A stretch of 64,000 nt of DNA from CAWUKT01 sp964352215 (GCA_964352215.1 CAYGRE010000007.1:1-64000), one strand, 5' to 3'. Numbered from the stretch's first letter, positions 25,846-34,636 are shown. Notes: generated from the letters alone by a model not told the origin. Made by a program: numbers and translations.

Positions 25846-26913
25846 ATGGAACGACAAGCTAAACCGGTGACTTTATTGACAGGGTTCCTGGGTTCGGGGA
25901 AAACGACATTGCTGAATGAGATCATTGCTTTTAAGCAGGCGACACGCTTTGCCATCGTAGAAAATGAGATTGGAGAAGAAGGGGTCGATGGTGACCTGGT
26001 CATCCAATCGGATGACAATATCGTTGAGATGAACAATGGCTGTCTCTGTTGTACCTTAAATGAGAACCTATTAGACATTCTCACTGAGTTCCACGAACGC
26101 GATGCCGATTGGGATGAGATGGTGATTGAGGCGACCGGGATTGCTGATCCGGCTGGTATAGCTTTCCCCTTTCTGAAGGTGCCTGCGGTGCGGCGGGATT
26201 TTCATTTGCAGCGTACCATCTGCCTGGTGGATGTAGAACTGGTCGAAGACCGTCTGCGGGACACTGAGGAAGCTGCCCAGCAGATCGCATTTAGCGATAT
26301 CTTGCTGATCAACAAAACGGACCAGGCCAATCCGGAAGATGTCGAACGCATCAGGAAGGTATTGCAGGGAATCAATCCATTGGCAGAGATTATGGTCGGG
26401 CACAAGGGAAATTACCCACTGGCCGAAATATTTGCCTATTCGCAGGAGCAACGTGACAACGCTATGGCTGGAGAAATCGAGCAGCCGAAATTTTCCTACC
26501 ATCCGGGGGATGGTGTATTTAAAGGAAGTGCCCACCTGAAGCCAGGGCATGGCCACCACCAGCATCAGCACAGCCAAATTGACTCCTTTAGTTTCCGGTT
26601 TAATGAGCCCTTCGAACTGGAAAAATTGGGATACAGGCTGAATGTATTCTTGACGTTCCAGTCAAAGGGAGTTTATCGCCTCAAGGGAATCGTTTACGAT
26701 CCTGCCCGTCCGGTGAAGATCATCGTTCAGTCGGTAGGGAAGAATTTATCCGCATTGCCGGGGGAGGCCTGGAAAGAAGGAGAAAAGAAGGTCAGTCGAT
26801 TCGTAGTGATCGGGCGGAATTTAAAGGCACCCGGATTGGAAAAGATGTTGCGGGAAGGGATTCGGGTGATGCCTGAGATGCCGGGAGGACCCGGGATGCC
26901 AATGACACCGTAG
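25846..26913 (+). CDS. CobW/COG0523 family GTPase (metallochaperone-like)
   Basis: A 355-residue G3E GTPase. Walker A GFLGSGKTTLLNEI, metal-binding motif GCLCCTLN (CxCC), EATGIADPAG, guanine-specificity motif INKTDQAN, and a CobW C-terminal domain (FSFRFNEPFELEKLGYRLNV, GVYRLKGIVYDPARPVKIIV). A His-rich stretch (KPGHGHHQHQHS) precedes the C-terminal domain, as in zinc-handling members such as ZigA and YeiR. It probably delivers zinc or another metal to client enzymes. No Zur-box-like palindrome is visible. The ATG at 25846 is preferred over the TTG at 25837. Confidence 0.9.
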   Translation: MERQAKPVTLLTGFLGSGKTTLLNEIIAFKQATRFAIVENEIGEEGVDGDLVIQSDDNIVEMNNGCLCCTLNENLLDILTEFHERDADWDEMVIEATGIADPAGIAFPFLKVPAVRRDFHLQRTICLVDVELVEDRLRDTEEAAQQIAFSDILLINKTDQANPEDVERIRKVLQGINPLAEIMVGHKGNYPLAEIFAYSQEQRDNAMAGEIEQPKFSYHPGDGVFKGSAHLKPGHGHHQHQHSQIDSFSFRFNEPFELEKLGYRLNVFLTFQSKGVYRLKGIVYDPARPVKIIVQSVGKNLSALPGEAWKEGEKKVSRFVVIGRNLKAPGLEKMLREGIRVMPEMPGGPGMPMTP

Positions 26914-26924
26914 ATAATCTCAGA

Positions 26925-26942
26925 GCCTGGTCTGAGCCAGGC
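26925..26942 (+). terminator. weak hairpin after the CobW-like gene
   Basis: GCCTGG-TCTGAG-CCAGGC, 12 nt after the stop. A T-rich tail is lacking, so it may be an mRNA-stabilising hairpin rather than a true terminator. The remaining bases to 27098 hold no recognised feature. Confidence 0.35.
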
Positions 26943-27098
26943 ATAGTTACAGAAATCATGTGTTATTTCTTTGAGGGGGCCAGGTTCACATTTCCCAAAT
27001 CAGAGTGAAGCAAAAGATTTGAAAAAAAGTACGGTTATGGAAAACATTCCACTAAATTGCATGTTGTAACATTTAATGCAATTGAAACGGATAGAACT

Positions 27099-27704
27099 GT
27101 GACTTTAAAAAAGCTATACCCCATCATTCAGATCATTACCGGAACCTTACTGGTGATACTGGTTGTGAATGATTTCGTCGAATTGCTCTTTGAGTTTCTT
27201 TTTGACGTAGAGAAGTTGAAAGTGCCGATTGAGTGGTCTAATGGAGGTTGGAAAGCTAAGTACTGGATGTTTGACAATCCAGATGGTTGGAGCCTTAGGG
27301 TCTGGAATCTATGGCAAGGTGCCATTATGATTTCTGGGTTCATTCTGATCTTCACCGGTCTTTTCAGATACCTCCCAAGGTGGACGCACCTTGGCATTGT
27401 AGGAGGTTTGCTGATTTCAGCTGTGTTTGTACTTCTTTTCCCCTCGGTTGCCTACTTGGTCGAGCAAACCCCAAAGGATTTCATGTGGTACCAGATTATC
27501 GCAGGATTAATTCTTTTGCCCGCTGCTCTAAAAAATCAAAACATTAAGCTTATTCAAACAGTTGGTTTATATATCGCTACGTTCATTATGGCGATCTTTT
27601 TGATCGTAACTCTGGCGACATCAATTGTAACACTGATCTATGGCATTCTGCCAATCATTGGAGTATCGTTCCTACTACTTACTAAAAAACAATTTGCATC
27701 ATGA
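27099..27704 (+). CDS. membrane protein, unknown function
   Basis: About 201 residues with five or six hydrophobic segments (IIQIITGTLLVILVVNDF, AIMISGFILIFTGLF, LGIVGGLLISAVFVLLFP, IIGVSFLLLT). The start is uncertain: GTG 27099 places the N-terminus directly before the first helix, while TTG 27057 would add 14 polar residues; no in-frame ATG exists. Its stop overlaps the start of the YceI-like gene by 4 nt (ATGA), so the two are translationally coupled. No family recognised. Confidence 0.6.
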   Translation: MTLKKLYPIIQIITGTLLVILVVNDFVELLFEFLFDVEKLKVPIEWSNGGWKAKYWMFDNPDGWSLRVWNLWQGAIMISGFILIFTGLFRYLPRWTHLGIVGGLLISAVFVLLFPSVAYLVEQTPKDFMWYQIIAGLILLPAALKNQNIKLIQTVGLYIATFIMAIFLIVTLATSIVTLIYGILPIIGVSFLLLTKKQFAS

Positions 27705-28414
27705 AAATGAATGGCATTAAATTCTTTCTCCTGGCCCTGGTAGCAGGGTTGTTCATCACTTCCTGCGACAAAGCAGGTGAGTCAGGTGGCGAAACCACTG
27801 ATGGTACTGAAGGTACCGAAACTGAAGTAGCAGCAGTTGCTACCAATTATTCTATCACCACCGATGGTGCTGAAGTCATGTGGACTGGGTCCAAAGAAGA
27901 AGGAGCTCACATAGGTTCTTTCGGTCTTGCATCCGGGAGCCTGGATCTTACCGGTGACTTGATCACTGGTGGTAGCGCAACCATCGATTTGACCAATATG
28001 GCTGTATTGGACGAAGGAATGGATGAAGAAACCAAAGGCAAGCTTGCCGGCCACCTTAGCAGCGAAGATTTCTTCAATGTTGCTGAATTTCCAAATGTAA
28101 GCGTCACCATTACTGGTAGCGAACTTTACAAAGGCGAAGGCGAGGCTATTCCTGACGGAACTCCTGAGCAACTGGAAGGTTACTTCGTAACTGCACCTAC
28201 CCACAACATCATGGCTACCCTGAACATCAAAGGTGAAGAGCATGAAATCACTTTCCCAGCTTCTGTTAATGTTGGTGAAGGAATTGATGCGATCGCATTC
28301 ATCTCCTTCGACCGCCGCGAATACGGTCTTCGCTTCATGAGTGATACCGAGGCTAATGTTAACCCTACCATTCACCTGGGACTGAAGTTCTCTGCTGCAA
28401 AGCAGGCTTCCTGA
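27701..28414 (+). CDS. YceI-like lipoprotein
   Basis: A 237-residue lipoprotein with signal peptide and lipobox FITSC. After an acidic linker (ESGGETTDGTEGTETEVAAV) comes a YceI lipocalin-like domain (YSITTDGAEVMWTGSKEEGA, GGSATIDLTNMAVLDEGM, HLSSEDFFNVAEFPNVSVTI, FISFDRREYGLRF). YceI proteins bind isoprenoid-like or other amphiphilic ligands in the periplasm. Cotranscribed with the upstream membrane protein gene, followed by a strong hairpin. Confidence 0.85.
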   Translation: MKMNGIKFFLLALVAGLFITSCDKAGESGGETTDGTEGTETEVAAVATNYSITTDGAEVMWTGSKEEGAHIGSFGLASGSLDLTGDLITGGSATIDLTNMAVLDEGMDEETKGKLAGHLSSEDFFNVAEFPNVSVTITGSELYKGEGEAIPDGTPEQLEGYFVTAPTHNIMATLNIKGEEHEITFPASVNVGEGIDAIAFISFDRREYGLRFMSDTEANVNPTIHLGLKFSAAKQAS

Positions 28415-28447
28415 TCTGCTAATATTGGTTATTAGTTAATAGTGTGA

Positions 28448-28469
28448 GGGCCGCCCAATTGGGCGGCCC
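28448..28469 (+). terminator. strong hairpin after the YceI-like gene
   Basis: Perfect 9-bp stem GGGCCGCCC-AATT-GGGCGGCCC followed by TTGCTAATAT. It can act on both strands. The stretch 28470-28776 holds no gene or recognisable signal. Confidence 0.7.
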
Positions 28470-28776
28470 TTGCTAATATATGGATATTCTGCAAACGCTG
28501 TCTCTTCCCATTTCCTGCTCCACCTTCCACCTTCTGAAGCGCAATTCGTGCCAGAATTACATTTTTCGCCAAAGGACAGAGATTGGTTGTTTGGCCTTTC
28601 TGGGCTTTTACCAGGCTGGTAAATGCATTCAGCAACCAATTATGGCAAACATTTAAACAAAACTGTCTTCTATCCGATTATTCCTCTATAACAAAGCCTT
28701 GTCAGTGGCATTGTTCATGAATCAACAGCACCAATAGCGTTTTCAATTTTTAATCATTCTCTTATACTCAATCACC
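28470..28776. other. intergenic, nothing recognised
   Basis: Short open frames here lack start signals and homology, and no TAnnTTTG box was found. It presumably contains the promoter of the gene starting at 28777. Confidence 0.5.
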
Positions 28777-30012
28777 ATGTTTAAGTTTACCAAAATTACC
28801 TTACTTGCGCTGGTATTTGCATCCCTTTTTGGGTTTGTCAATGCCCAAACCTGGACTGGACCTGGCTCTGGTTCCACCAACAATGATATCTGGAGAAGAG
28901 GAAATGTTGGCATCGGAAAAACTTCTGCTCCAATAGCTCCCCTGGATGTCCGTGGAGATAATATTTATCTGGCTCCAAGCGGCTCTGCTACTTTCAGTGA
29001 TAAATTCATCGGCCTCGGAGAATCAGGTGGAGATTGTAACATTTATGGCATGCGGGTTCAGCGGAACCGTAGTGCATTCATCAATGTAGGTGTAAAGCAA
29101 CCCAACGGCCCTATTCAGGTTTTTGGAGCCGATTTGCCTTTTAGCCCGGTTATCTCATGGGGTAATGTGACTCCTGTACCGGCGCCTTGTGGACCTCCAC
29201 CATGTTTTAACTTCACCGACGCACCCCGCCCACTTCGTTTCGAGTACGACAACGTTGATGGTGGATGTGGCGAATTGGTTGCTGAAATGAACTCATTGGG
29301 AAGTCCTTTCCAATTGATCGTTTATGGCGATGCCCGTGCCACTGGATCATGGATCAATTCTGATGCACGCTACAAGAACAATGTTCAGACGCTGGGCAAT
29401 TCTCTTGACATCGTCAATCAGCTTCGTGGGGTAAGCTATGGTTTTAACAACGAAGAGTTCCCGTTGATTGGTTTCTCAGAAGGCCGCATCAATGGTTTCA
29501 TCGCACAGGAAATCAAAGAAGTCCTTCCTACCGTCGTAAAGGAAGATGCTGAAGGATTTATGTCAGTCAATTACGACGCCGTGATTCCGGTATTGGTAGA
29601 GGCCATCAAGGAGCAAAACGTGATCGTTGAAGATCAGGCCAGCGAAATTGCCAGCCTCCGTGCTGAAATCGCTGAGATCAAGGCGATGCTGACCGGTTCT
29701 GACGCCAGCAAGACTGGTCGCGGTGCAGCTGCCAACATCGACAATCAGGACAAGGCTCAGCTTTTCCAAAATGTTCCCAATCCTGCTGATGGATTGACCC
29801 GCATCCCTTTCTACCTGCCACAGAACGTTAATTCCGCTCAAATTGTAGTCAATACTATCAATGGACAGGAAGTTTTGCGCCTTGACATCAGTGAGCGTGG
29901 CAATGGTGAAGTGAACTTGGACTCGAACGTACTTCAGTCCGGTGTTTATACCTACACCCTGGTAGTTGACGGTCAGCGTGCCAATACCAAGCGCATGGCA
30001 GTCACCAAATAA
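28777..30012 (+). CDS. tail-fibre-domain (peptidase S74) protein with T9SS sorting domain
   Basis: A 411-residue secreted protein. Signal peptide MFKFTKITLLALVFASLFGF ends near VNAQ. The middle region has short repeats seen in Bacteroidota surface proteins (GNVGIGKTSAPIAPLDVRGD). Residues about 188-275 are an intramolecular chaperone/peptidase S74 domain (INSDARYKNNVQTLGNSLDI, LRGVSYGF, GFIAQEIKEVLPTVV, NYDAVIPVLVEAIKEQ), followed by a coiled coil. The C-terminus is a T9SS sorting domain (LFQNVPNPADGLTRIPFYLP to TKRMAVTK). Likely an abundant trimeric surface fibre or adhesin. Confidence 0.88.
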   Translation: MFKFTKITLLALVFASLFGFVNAQTWTGPGSGSTNNDIWRRGNVGIGKTSAPIAPLDVRGDNIYLAPSGSATFSDKFIGLGESGGDCNIYGMRVQRNRSAFINVGVKQPNGPIQVFGADLPFSPVISWGNVTPVPAPCGPPPCFNFTDAPRPLRFEYDNVDGGCGELVAEMNSLGSPFQLIVYGDARATGSWINSDARYKNNVQTLGNSLDIVNQLRGVSYGFNNEEFPLIGFSEGRINGFIAQEIKEVLPTVVKEDAEGFMSVNYDAVIPVLVEAIKEQNVIVEDQASEIASLRAEIAEIKAMLTGSDASKTGRGAAANIDNQDKAQLFQNVPNPADGLTRIPFYLPQNVNSAQIVVNTINGQEVLRLDISERGNGEVNLDSNVLQSGVYTYTLVVDGQRANTKRMAVTK

Positions 30013-30034
30013 AAATACGTTTTATGTTACAGTT

Positions 30035-30064
30035 AGAAGCCGTCTCTTCACCGAGGCGGCTTCT
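30035..30064 (+). terminator. terminator between the fibre gene and dinB-like gene
   Basis: Stem AGAAGCCGTCT / AGGCGGCTTCT with one G-T pair and a 9-nt loop, followed by TTCATTT. It serves the + strand gene and may also end the convergent transcript. Confidence 0.7.
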
Positions 30065-30069
30065 TTCAT

Positions 30070-30606
30070 TTAGTTTTCATCCCGAATAGCCAATTCCCGG
30101 TCGATGATATTCTGGTGATGCTGGACATGGTGGATGGTGAAATACATCATTTCCCGGACCGTAATTTTTCCCAGCAATGGATGGGGAAGGATGTATTCAT
30201 CAATATGCTCTTCAGACCACTTCGCCAGACCTTTGTTGAGTTTTTCAACCGTTTCTGCTATCCCGGTCAGCAAAGAATCTCTTTTATCTGCCGAGACGGC
30301 ATCCGGGATAAAAGCGCCTGTCGCACGGCCTCCGGCCGCGAGCTTATCTGTGTACCGCTGTACCACTTCGTCATAGCTTCTGGAGGGTCGGTTGGCCACA
30401 CCAAAGCGTTGCTTCAGGATGAATTTCGGAATCTTAAAGGCGGGCTTCAGTGCCTTGGTAGATGTCAACAAATGTTCAGTTTGCTGAGCGGCACTCCACT
30501 TCCCTTCGGGTGTAAACTCAAAGTCTTCGGGAGACAGTTGGCGGACGGCTGCTACAAATTCCGCATGCGCAGCTGACATTTGTTGAATGATCTCTTCTTT
30601 GGTCAT
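30070..30606 (-). CDS. DinB superfamily protein
   Basis: A 178-residue four-helix-bundle protein of the DinB/YfiT type (MTKEEIIQQMSAAHAEFVAA, GKWSAAQQTEHLLTSTKAL, EMMYFTIHHVQHHQNIIDRE). The three metal-ligand His positions are present in QQTEHLL and in HHVQHH. Members are metal-dependent thiol transferases or hydrolases, and the exact substrate is unknown. It is the last gene of a minus-strand run GNAT, acyl-CoA dehydrogenase, DinB. Confidence 0.85.
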   Translation of the reverse strand: MTKEEIIQQMSAAHAEFVAAVRQLSPEDFEFTPEGKWSAAQQTEHLLTSTKALKPAFKIPKFILKQRFGVANRPSRSYDEVVQRYTDKLAAGGRATGAFIPDAVSADKRDSLLTGIAETVEKLNKGLAKWSEEHIDEYILPHPLLGKITVREMMYFTIHHVQHHQNIIDRELAIRDEN

Positions 30607-30638
30607 GGTGTCCTTGTTGAAGGTGAAAAATATGGCAT

Positions 30639-30711
30639 CCAGCTAGCGGTTACGTATGAACTGGTGAAAACAGAGCACTCAGCTAGCGGTTGCGTATGAA
30701 TTGGTTGAAAA
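30639..30711 (-). repeat. frame-shifted 3' echo of the acyl-CoA dehydrogenase gene, 40-nt unit
   Basis: On the minus strand the gene ends TTC ATA CGC AAC CGC TAG (FIRNR-stop, stop at 30683-30685). Forty bases further the sequence TTC ATA CGT AAC CGC TAG recurs, with stop at 30643-30645. The only change is synonymous (CGC to CGT, both Arg). The similarity extends upstream (TTTTCAACCA versus TTTTCACCA) and downstream (CTG). The shift is +1. Confidence 0.9.
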
Positions 30712-31825
30712 TATTAATCCGGTGCATCTCTTCTGTGCCACCTACGGTGAGGAAACCCAAGGCGTCCTGGACCAGGTGACTCGCTTGACTGGTTTGGTAC
30801 CCATTGCTCCCGAGCAAAGTGAGCAAGTCCCTGGCACCTTCCAGACAAGCCCTGACCCCCGTCAACTTAGCAATGGAACTTTGCATGGCCGCAGTGGGTT
30901 TACCCGAAAGCAATTGGTGAAGGGCACCAATTCCCGTCCACCGGCTGTTCTCAAGACCGATCAGAGTATCGACAATTTTGCGTTGCACATGTTGGTGCCT
31001 GAGCAAGGGGTCTTTAAATGAGGAACGGGGTTCAAGGAAGGAGAGCACATCCTGAAGAACGGGAAGCAGCAAGCGGCTGCCCATCCATCCATAATATATT
31101 CTTTGCAGGGCCACGACCGGAGCCAGGGCTCTGAGGCCCTCCCCGGAATTGCCCAGTATATCCTCCGCCTCCAGCGGTACATCTTCAAATTTCAGCCAAC
31201 TGGTTGGCAGGGTACGGTTACCGAGCTTGTCATCGGGGGGACCAGATGAAAACCCATGCTGCTCCCGCTCCACCAGAAATAGGGTAAGGTCACGCTGGCC
31301 AAGTTCCGGCAGCCGACCTACGACGAGACACACAGAGGCGGTAGGCGCATGCGCAATATTCCATTTCTCCCCATTGAGGAACCATTTGCTGCCTTCCGAC
31401 CTGGCCTGGGTGCGCAGACCGGAAAGATCGGAACCGGTGTGGTGCTCAGCAATTGCGGTGGCAGTTAGCTCTCCGGCCAATATCCTCGGGAAGTATTTAT
31501 GCATTTGAAAAGGGCTGCCCATAAGACTCAACCCTCTTATAAATCCAGCCTGGGAGATTACGCTGAGAAGAAAGCCTCCATCTGCACACCCACTGGCCAA
31601 TCCTTCCAATGCAGAAGTAAAATCCCACCAGTTGACCTTTTCACCACCGTAAGGCTCCGGAATTATCATTTTGAAAAAGCCGGACTGGCAGAGGCTTTCC
31701 CAACTCTGGTGATCAAATTGGTTCCTTACAGCCAAATCCCTGGCACGGGGAGCCACATTTTCCCGTCCAAATGCCTCGTATTTACTATGGAGGCCAACCT
31801 GGTTTTCATTCCAATCAAGCTGCAT
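30683..31825 (-). CDS. acyl-CoA dehydrogenase family protein
   Basis: A 380-residue flavoprotein. The N-terminal helical domain contains ESLCQSGFFKMIIPEPYGGE, the FAD/beta region AIAEHHTGSDLSGLRTQA and WFLNGEKWNIAHAPTA, and the C-terminal helical domain ends with LGFLTVGGTEEMHRINIFNQ, where the Glu of GGTEEMHR is at the usual catalytic base position. Length is typical. It oxidises an acyl-CoA or acyl-carrier-bound substrate at C2-C3; the chain is not predictable, and no electron transfer flavoprotein genes are near. Confidence 0.88.
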   Translation of the reverse strand: MQLDWNENQVGLHSKYEAFGRENVAPRARDLAVRNQFDHQSWESLCQSGFFKMIIPEPYGGEKVNWWDFTSALEGLASGCADGGFLLSVISQAGFIRGLSLMGSPFQMHKYFPRILAGELTATAIAEHHTGSDLSGLRTQARSEGSKWFLNGEKWNIAHAPTASVCLVVGRLPELGQRDLTLFLVEREQHGFSSGPPDDKLGNRTLPTSWLKFEDVPLEAEDILGNSGEGLRALAPVVALQRIYYGWMGSRLLLPVLQDVLSFLEPRSSFKDPLLRHQHVQRKIVDTLIGLENSRWTGIGALHQLLSGKPTAAMQSSIAKLTGVRACLEGARDLLTLLGSNGYQTSQASHLVQDALGFLTVGGTEEMHRINIFNQFIRNR

Positions 31826-31934
31826 AACGGGAAGATGGAAACTGAATTCGGAAAAGTCAAACCCGGGGGATTATTTCAAACCTGTGGAATCAAGCCGTCC
31901 AACCTGTTCTTTTCAAATGACAACCTCTTTCCTA

Positions 31935-32486
31935 TTATTTATACAAAGCCAGAAATTGCTCATGGGTCAATTCCCATCGGTTAACTTCCTGCTCAAAATT
32001 GATGGAACCCGGTACCGTCGTATACCTTTTCACAAAAGAGAACCCGATCTTTTCCAGGGTTTTATTCGGAGCTGGGTTGAGGGCATAAGGTTCACAAAAG
32101 ATTCTTTTCAACTGCATATTATCGAAGAAATAGGGCAGGGAACGAAGGACCAACTGTTGCCCCAATCCCATGCCCCTACGCATGGGGTGCCATAAGTGCA
32201 GATGCAGGGAAGCATGGGATCCGAATTCGATCTTATTGAGATTGCAATGTCCAACCCGCTTGCCATCTACCATCCATATCGTAGCATAGGCAGCCTTTTC
32301 AGAATAAGGGAGCGTGATTTGCTGAAGCAGCATTTTCCCGAAAGCTGGCCGGTCAGGCAGTTTGGCCGGGTCGGCCCCCATTTGTCGCATATACTCTGGC
32401 GTGGCATGGTACCAGTAGTCGAGCAGGAGAGCTACATCACCTTTGGCGAGTTCCTGAACCTTCAAATGTGGGGCAGGCGTATTCAT
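31935..32486 (-). CDS. GNAT family N-acetyltransferase
   Basis: A 183-residue acetyltransferase of the RimJ/RimL-like type. ATG at 32486 (MNTPAPHLKVQELAKGDVAL) is chosen because upstream residues are not conserved-looking. The acetyl-CoA binding turn is RRGMGLGQQLV, and the end of the fold is FCEPYALNPAPNKTLEKIGF followed by KRYTTVPGS. It may modify a protein N-terminus or small amine. Upstream of the acyl-CoA dehydrogenase gene on the same strand, with a 109-nt gap. Confidence 0.85.
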   Translation of the reverse strand: MNTPAPHLKVQELAKGDVALLLDYWYHATPEYMRQMGADPAKLPDRPAFGKMLLQQITLPYSEKAAYATIWMVDGKRVGHCNLNKIEFGSHASLHLHLWHPMRRGMGLGQQLVLRSLPYFFDNMQLKRIFCEPYALNPAPNKTLEKIGFSFVKRYTTVPGSINFEQEVNRWELTHEQFLALYK

Positions 32487-32573
32487 GTGTGATAATATTA
32501 GTAAATAATTGCCATAATAAAGCCCCCCCTGTCGGGCGGTCCTTTTAAAGTAACCCAAGCTACCCAGCGTAAC

Positions 32574-32603
32574 TTGTCTGGCTTTGAGGGTTGATTACCT
32601 TTG
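32574..32603 (+). promoter_or_regulatory. two-box Bacteroidota promoter for the ClC gene
   Basis: TTG at 32574-32576, 19 nt, then TACCTTTG at 32596-32603. This is the textbook -33/-7 arrangement for the Bacteroidota primary sigma factor. It gives a 5' leader of roughly 35 nt. Confidence 0.75.
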
Positions 32604-32639
32604 TGCAGACATAGTTGTGCAGACATAGTTGTTCAGACA
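32602..32639 (+). repeat. 14-nt direct repeats in the ClC leader
   Basis: TGTGCAGACATAGT occurs twice back to back (32602-32615, 32616-32629), then a partial TGTTCAGACA. The array fills the space between the -7 box and the ATG. Confidence 0.85.
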
Positions 32640-32643
32640 AAAT

Positions 32644-34422
32644 ATGAAAACCAGTAGCTCTCCCATAGTTCGGTTTTACCGTTGGCGCCTGAAGCATCTC
32701 AGTGAGCGGAACTTCGTCATCCTGCTCAGTGGGGTAGTTGGGATTGGTGCTGGATTGGCGGCAGTACTGATCAAAAACACAGTTTGGTTCATTCAGCGGC
32801 AAGTTGAGCATCTCACCAAACTGGACGGTTACCATGTTGCCTATTTCTTATTGCCCGTAGTGGGCATTGCACTCACCTTAATCCTTATAAAGTTTGTCAT
32901 ACGCAGACCAGTGCGGCATGGAATCTCGAATGTATTGTACAGCATTTCCCAAAGAAAGGGAAAAATGGACCTGCACAACCTGTACTCCAGCCTCGTGACC
33001 TCCGCCTTGACGATTGGTTTTGGAGGATCGGTTGGTCTGGAGGGACCTACGGTGGCCACCGGGTCGTCCCTGGCCTCTTATTTGAGTCGCATTACGGGCC
33101 TGGATTACCGCCATATTACCCTTTTGATGACCTGCGGGGCAGCAGGAACCCTCGCTGCAATTTTCAAAGCCCCCATTGCCGCGATTGTATTTGCGGTTGA
33201 GGTAATCCTGATTGACCTGACCACTTTTTCCCTGATTCCCCTTCTATTTGCTTCTGTCCTGGCCTTCCTCACCTCTTGGTTTTTCCTCGGTGGCAATGTC
33301 CTCTATCCATTTGATGTACAAGAGACTTTTGAGCTGGGCGACCTGCCCTACTATATCCTCCTTGGAATCCTGGCCGGACTGGTCTCGACTTACTTCTCCT
33401 GGTCGTATCGCAAGATTTACATCTTGTTCGATCGGTTCAGCGCCCAGTGGCAACGTTTCCTTTTCGGGAGCCTTGGCCTTGGCATCCTGATCTTTCTTTT
33501 TCCCTCACTCTATGGGGAAGGCTATGAATCCATCAATGCCATCTTAAGGGGAGATATGAACTCTTTGTATGACAACAGCCTCTTTAGCGGGATGGAAGAA
33601 TCTTTCTGGATGCTGGCCGGCCTGCTGCTGTTGGTAACCCTGTTCAAAGTAGCGGCTACATCTCTTACCCTGAACGCGGGCGGGATCGGAGGAATCTTTG
33701 CACCGACCTTGTTCATGGGAGTACACACCGGGATGCTGTTCGCAAGCGTAGTTAAATACATGGGTATCCGGGACCTGAACACCAGCAATTTTGCCCTGAT
33801 CGGCATGGCTGGGTTGATTGCCGGAGTCCTACATGCTCCGCTAACCGCCATCTTCCTCATCGCAGACATCTCAGGTGGTTATCAGTTGTTTGTCCCACTG
33901 ATGATTACCTCGGCATTTGCTTACCTCACGGTACGATCCTTTGTCAAATCCTCCCTTTACCACCAGCAACTCGCCGACCGGAAAGAGTTGATCACCCATC
34001 ACCGGGATCAATCGGCCCTGCGGATGATGAAGGTGCGGAGCCTCATCGAAAAGGACTTCCGGGTCTTGTCTCCCGATTGTACGTTGCGTCAGTTGACAGA
34101 AGCGATCGAAGTATCCAACCGGAACCTGTTTCCGGTGGTAGACCAAGAGGGCGTTTTCCGGGGAATGGTCGTTCTCGATGATGTACGCCACCTGATTTTC
34201 AAACCCGAGTTGTATGACAGCACCATGATCATTGACATGATGCGCAAGCCGGGGACCGTTATTGAAGTAAGTGAGAACATGGAAATAGTGGCAGAGAAAT
34301 TCAGAGCGACCGGGAAATTCAATATACCTGTATTGGAGGAGGGGAAATACCTGGGATTTATGTCAAGGGCCAATGTATTCTCATCTTACCGGGAAAAGGT
34401 AAAGGCATTTTCCAGTGAATGA
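32644..34422 (+). CDS. ClC-type chloride channel/antiporter with CBS domains
   Basis: A 592-residue protein. About ten to twelve membrane segments carry the ClC selectivity motifs: GFGGSVGLEGPTVATGSSLA (with the gating Glu of GxEGP), LNAGGIGGIFAPTLFMGVHT and GMAGLIAGVLHAPLTAIFLI. Residues about 465-590 form a pair of CBS domains (RSLIEKDFRVLSPDCTLRQL, NLFPVVDQEGVFRGMVVLDD, KFNIPVLEEGKYLGFMSRAN) that may bind adenine nucleotides. Start is ATG 32644; an in-frame TTG lies at 32629. Directly after the stop codon an in-frame T9SS-type fragment follows. Confidence 0.92.
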   Translation: MKTSSSPIVRFYRWRLKHLSERNFVILLSGVVGIGAGLAAVLIKNTVWFIQRQVEHLTKLDGYHVAYFLLPVVGIALTLILIKFVIRRPVRHGISNVLYSISQRKGKMDLHNLYSSLVTSALTIGFGGSVGLEGPTVATGSSLASYLSRITGLDYRHITLLMTCGAAGTLAAIFKAPIAAIVFAVEVILIDLTTFSLIPLLFASVLAFLTSWFFLGGNVLYPFDVQETFELGDLPYYILLGILAGLVSTYFSWSYRKIYILFDRFSAQWQRFLFGSLGLGILIFLFPSLYGEGYESINAILRGDMNSLYDNSLFSGMEESFWMLAGLLLLVTLFKVAATSLTLNAGGIGGIFAPTLFMGVHTGMLFASVVKYMGIRDLNTSNFALIGMAGLIAGVLHAPLTAIFLIADISGGYQLFVPLMITSAFAYLTVRSFVKSSLYHQQLADRKELITHHRDQSALRMMKVRSLIEKDFRVLSPDCTLRQLTEAIEVSNRNLFPVVDQEGVFRGMVVLDDVRHLIFKPELYDSTMIIDMMRKPGTVIEVSENMEIVAEKFRATGKFNIPVLEEGKYLGFMSRANVFSSYREKVKAFSSE

Positions 34423-34425
34423 GTG

Positions 34426-34602
34426 ATGCTGGCCCCGGCTACCTACACCATATTCGACCTCAATGGTCGCATTGCAGCTTCAGGCACCCTGACGGTTTTC
34501 AGGAAAGACCTGGATCTAACTCACCTCAGCCCTGGGACCTATTTTTTTGCCCTGCGGACAGCTTCAGGGATTCTTAGCAAAAAGCTCATCTTAACAGAAT
34601 GA
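34426..34602 (+). pseudogene. orphan T9SS sorting-domain remnant
   Basis: ATG GTG-preceded open frame of 58 codons, encoding a nearly complete type A sorting domain: YTIFDLNGRIAASGTLTVFR, then DLDLTHLSPGTYFFALRTAS and a closing GILSKKLILTE. No signal peptide, and the domain has no cargo. It begins 4 nt after the ClC stop and is in the same reading frame (a GTG at 34423 touches the stop). Most likely the tail of a deleted secreted-protein gene. Confidence 0.75.
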
Positions 34603-34622
34603 TTTTACCGTCAGGTGTTTTC

Positions 34623-34636
34623 GCAGGTCGACCTGC
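34623..34636. repeat. 14-bp perfect palindrome
   Basis: GCAGGTCGACCTGC upstream of the PfkB gene. It could be a regulator site or a simple hairpin. No other copy seen in the window. Confidence 0.4.

Noticed and set aside
28436..28639. Small open frames after the YceI-like gene
   Set aside because: They overlap the terminator hairpin and lack start signals or homology.
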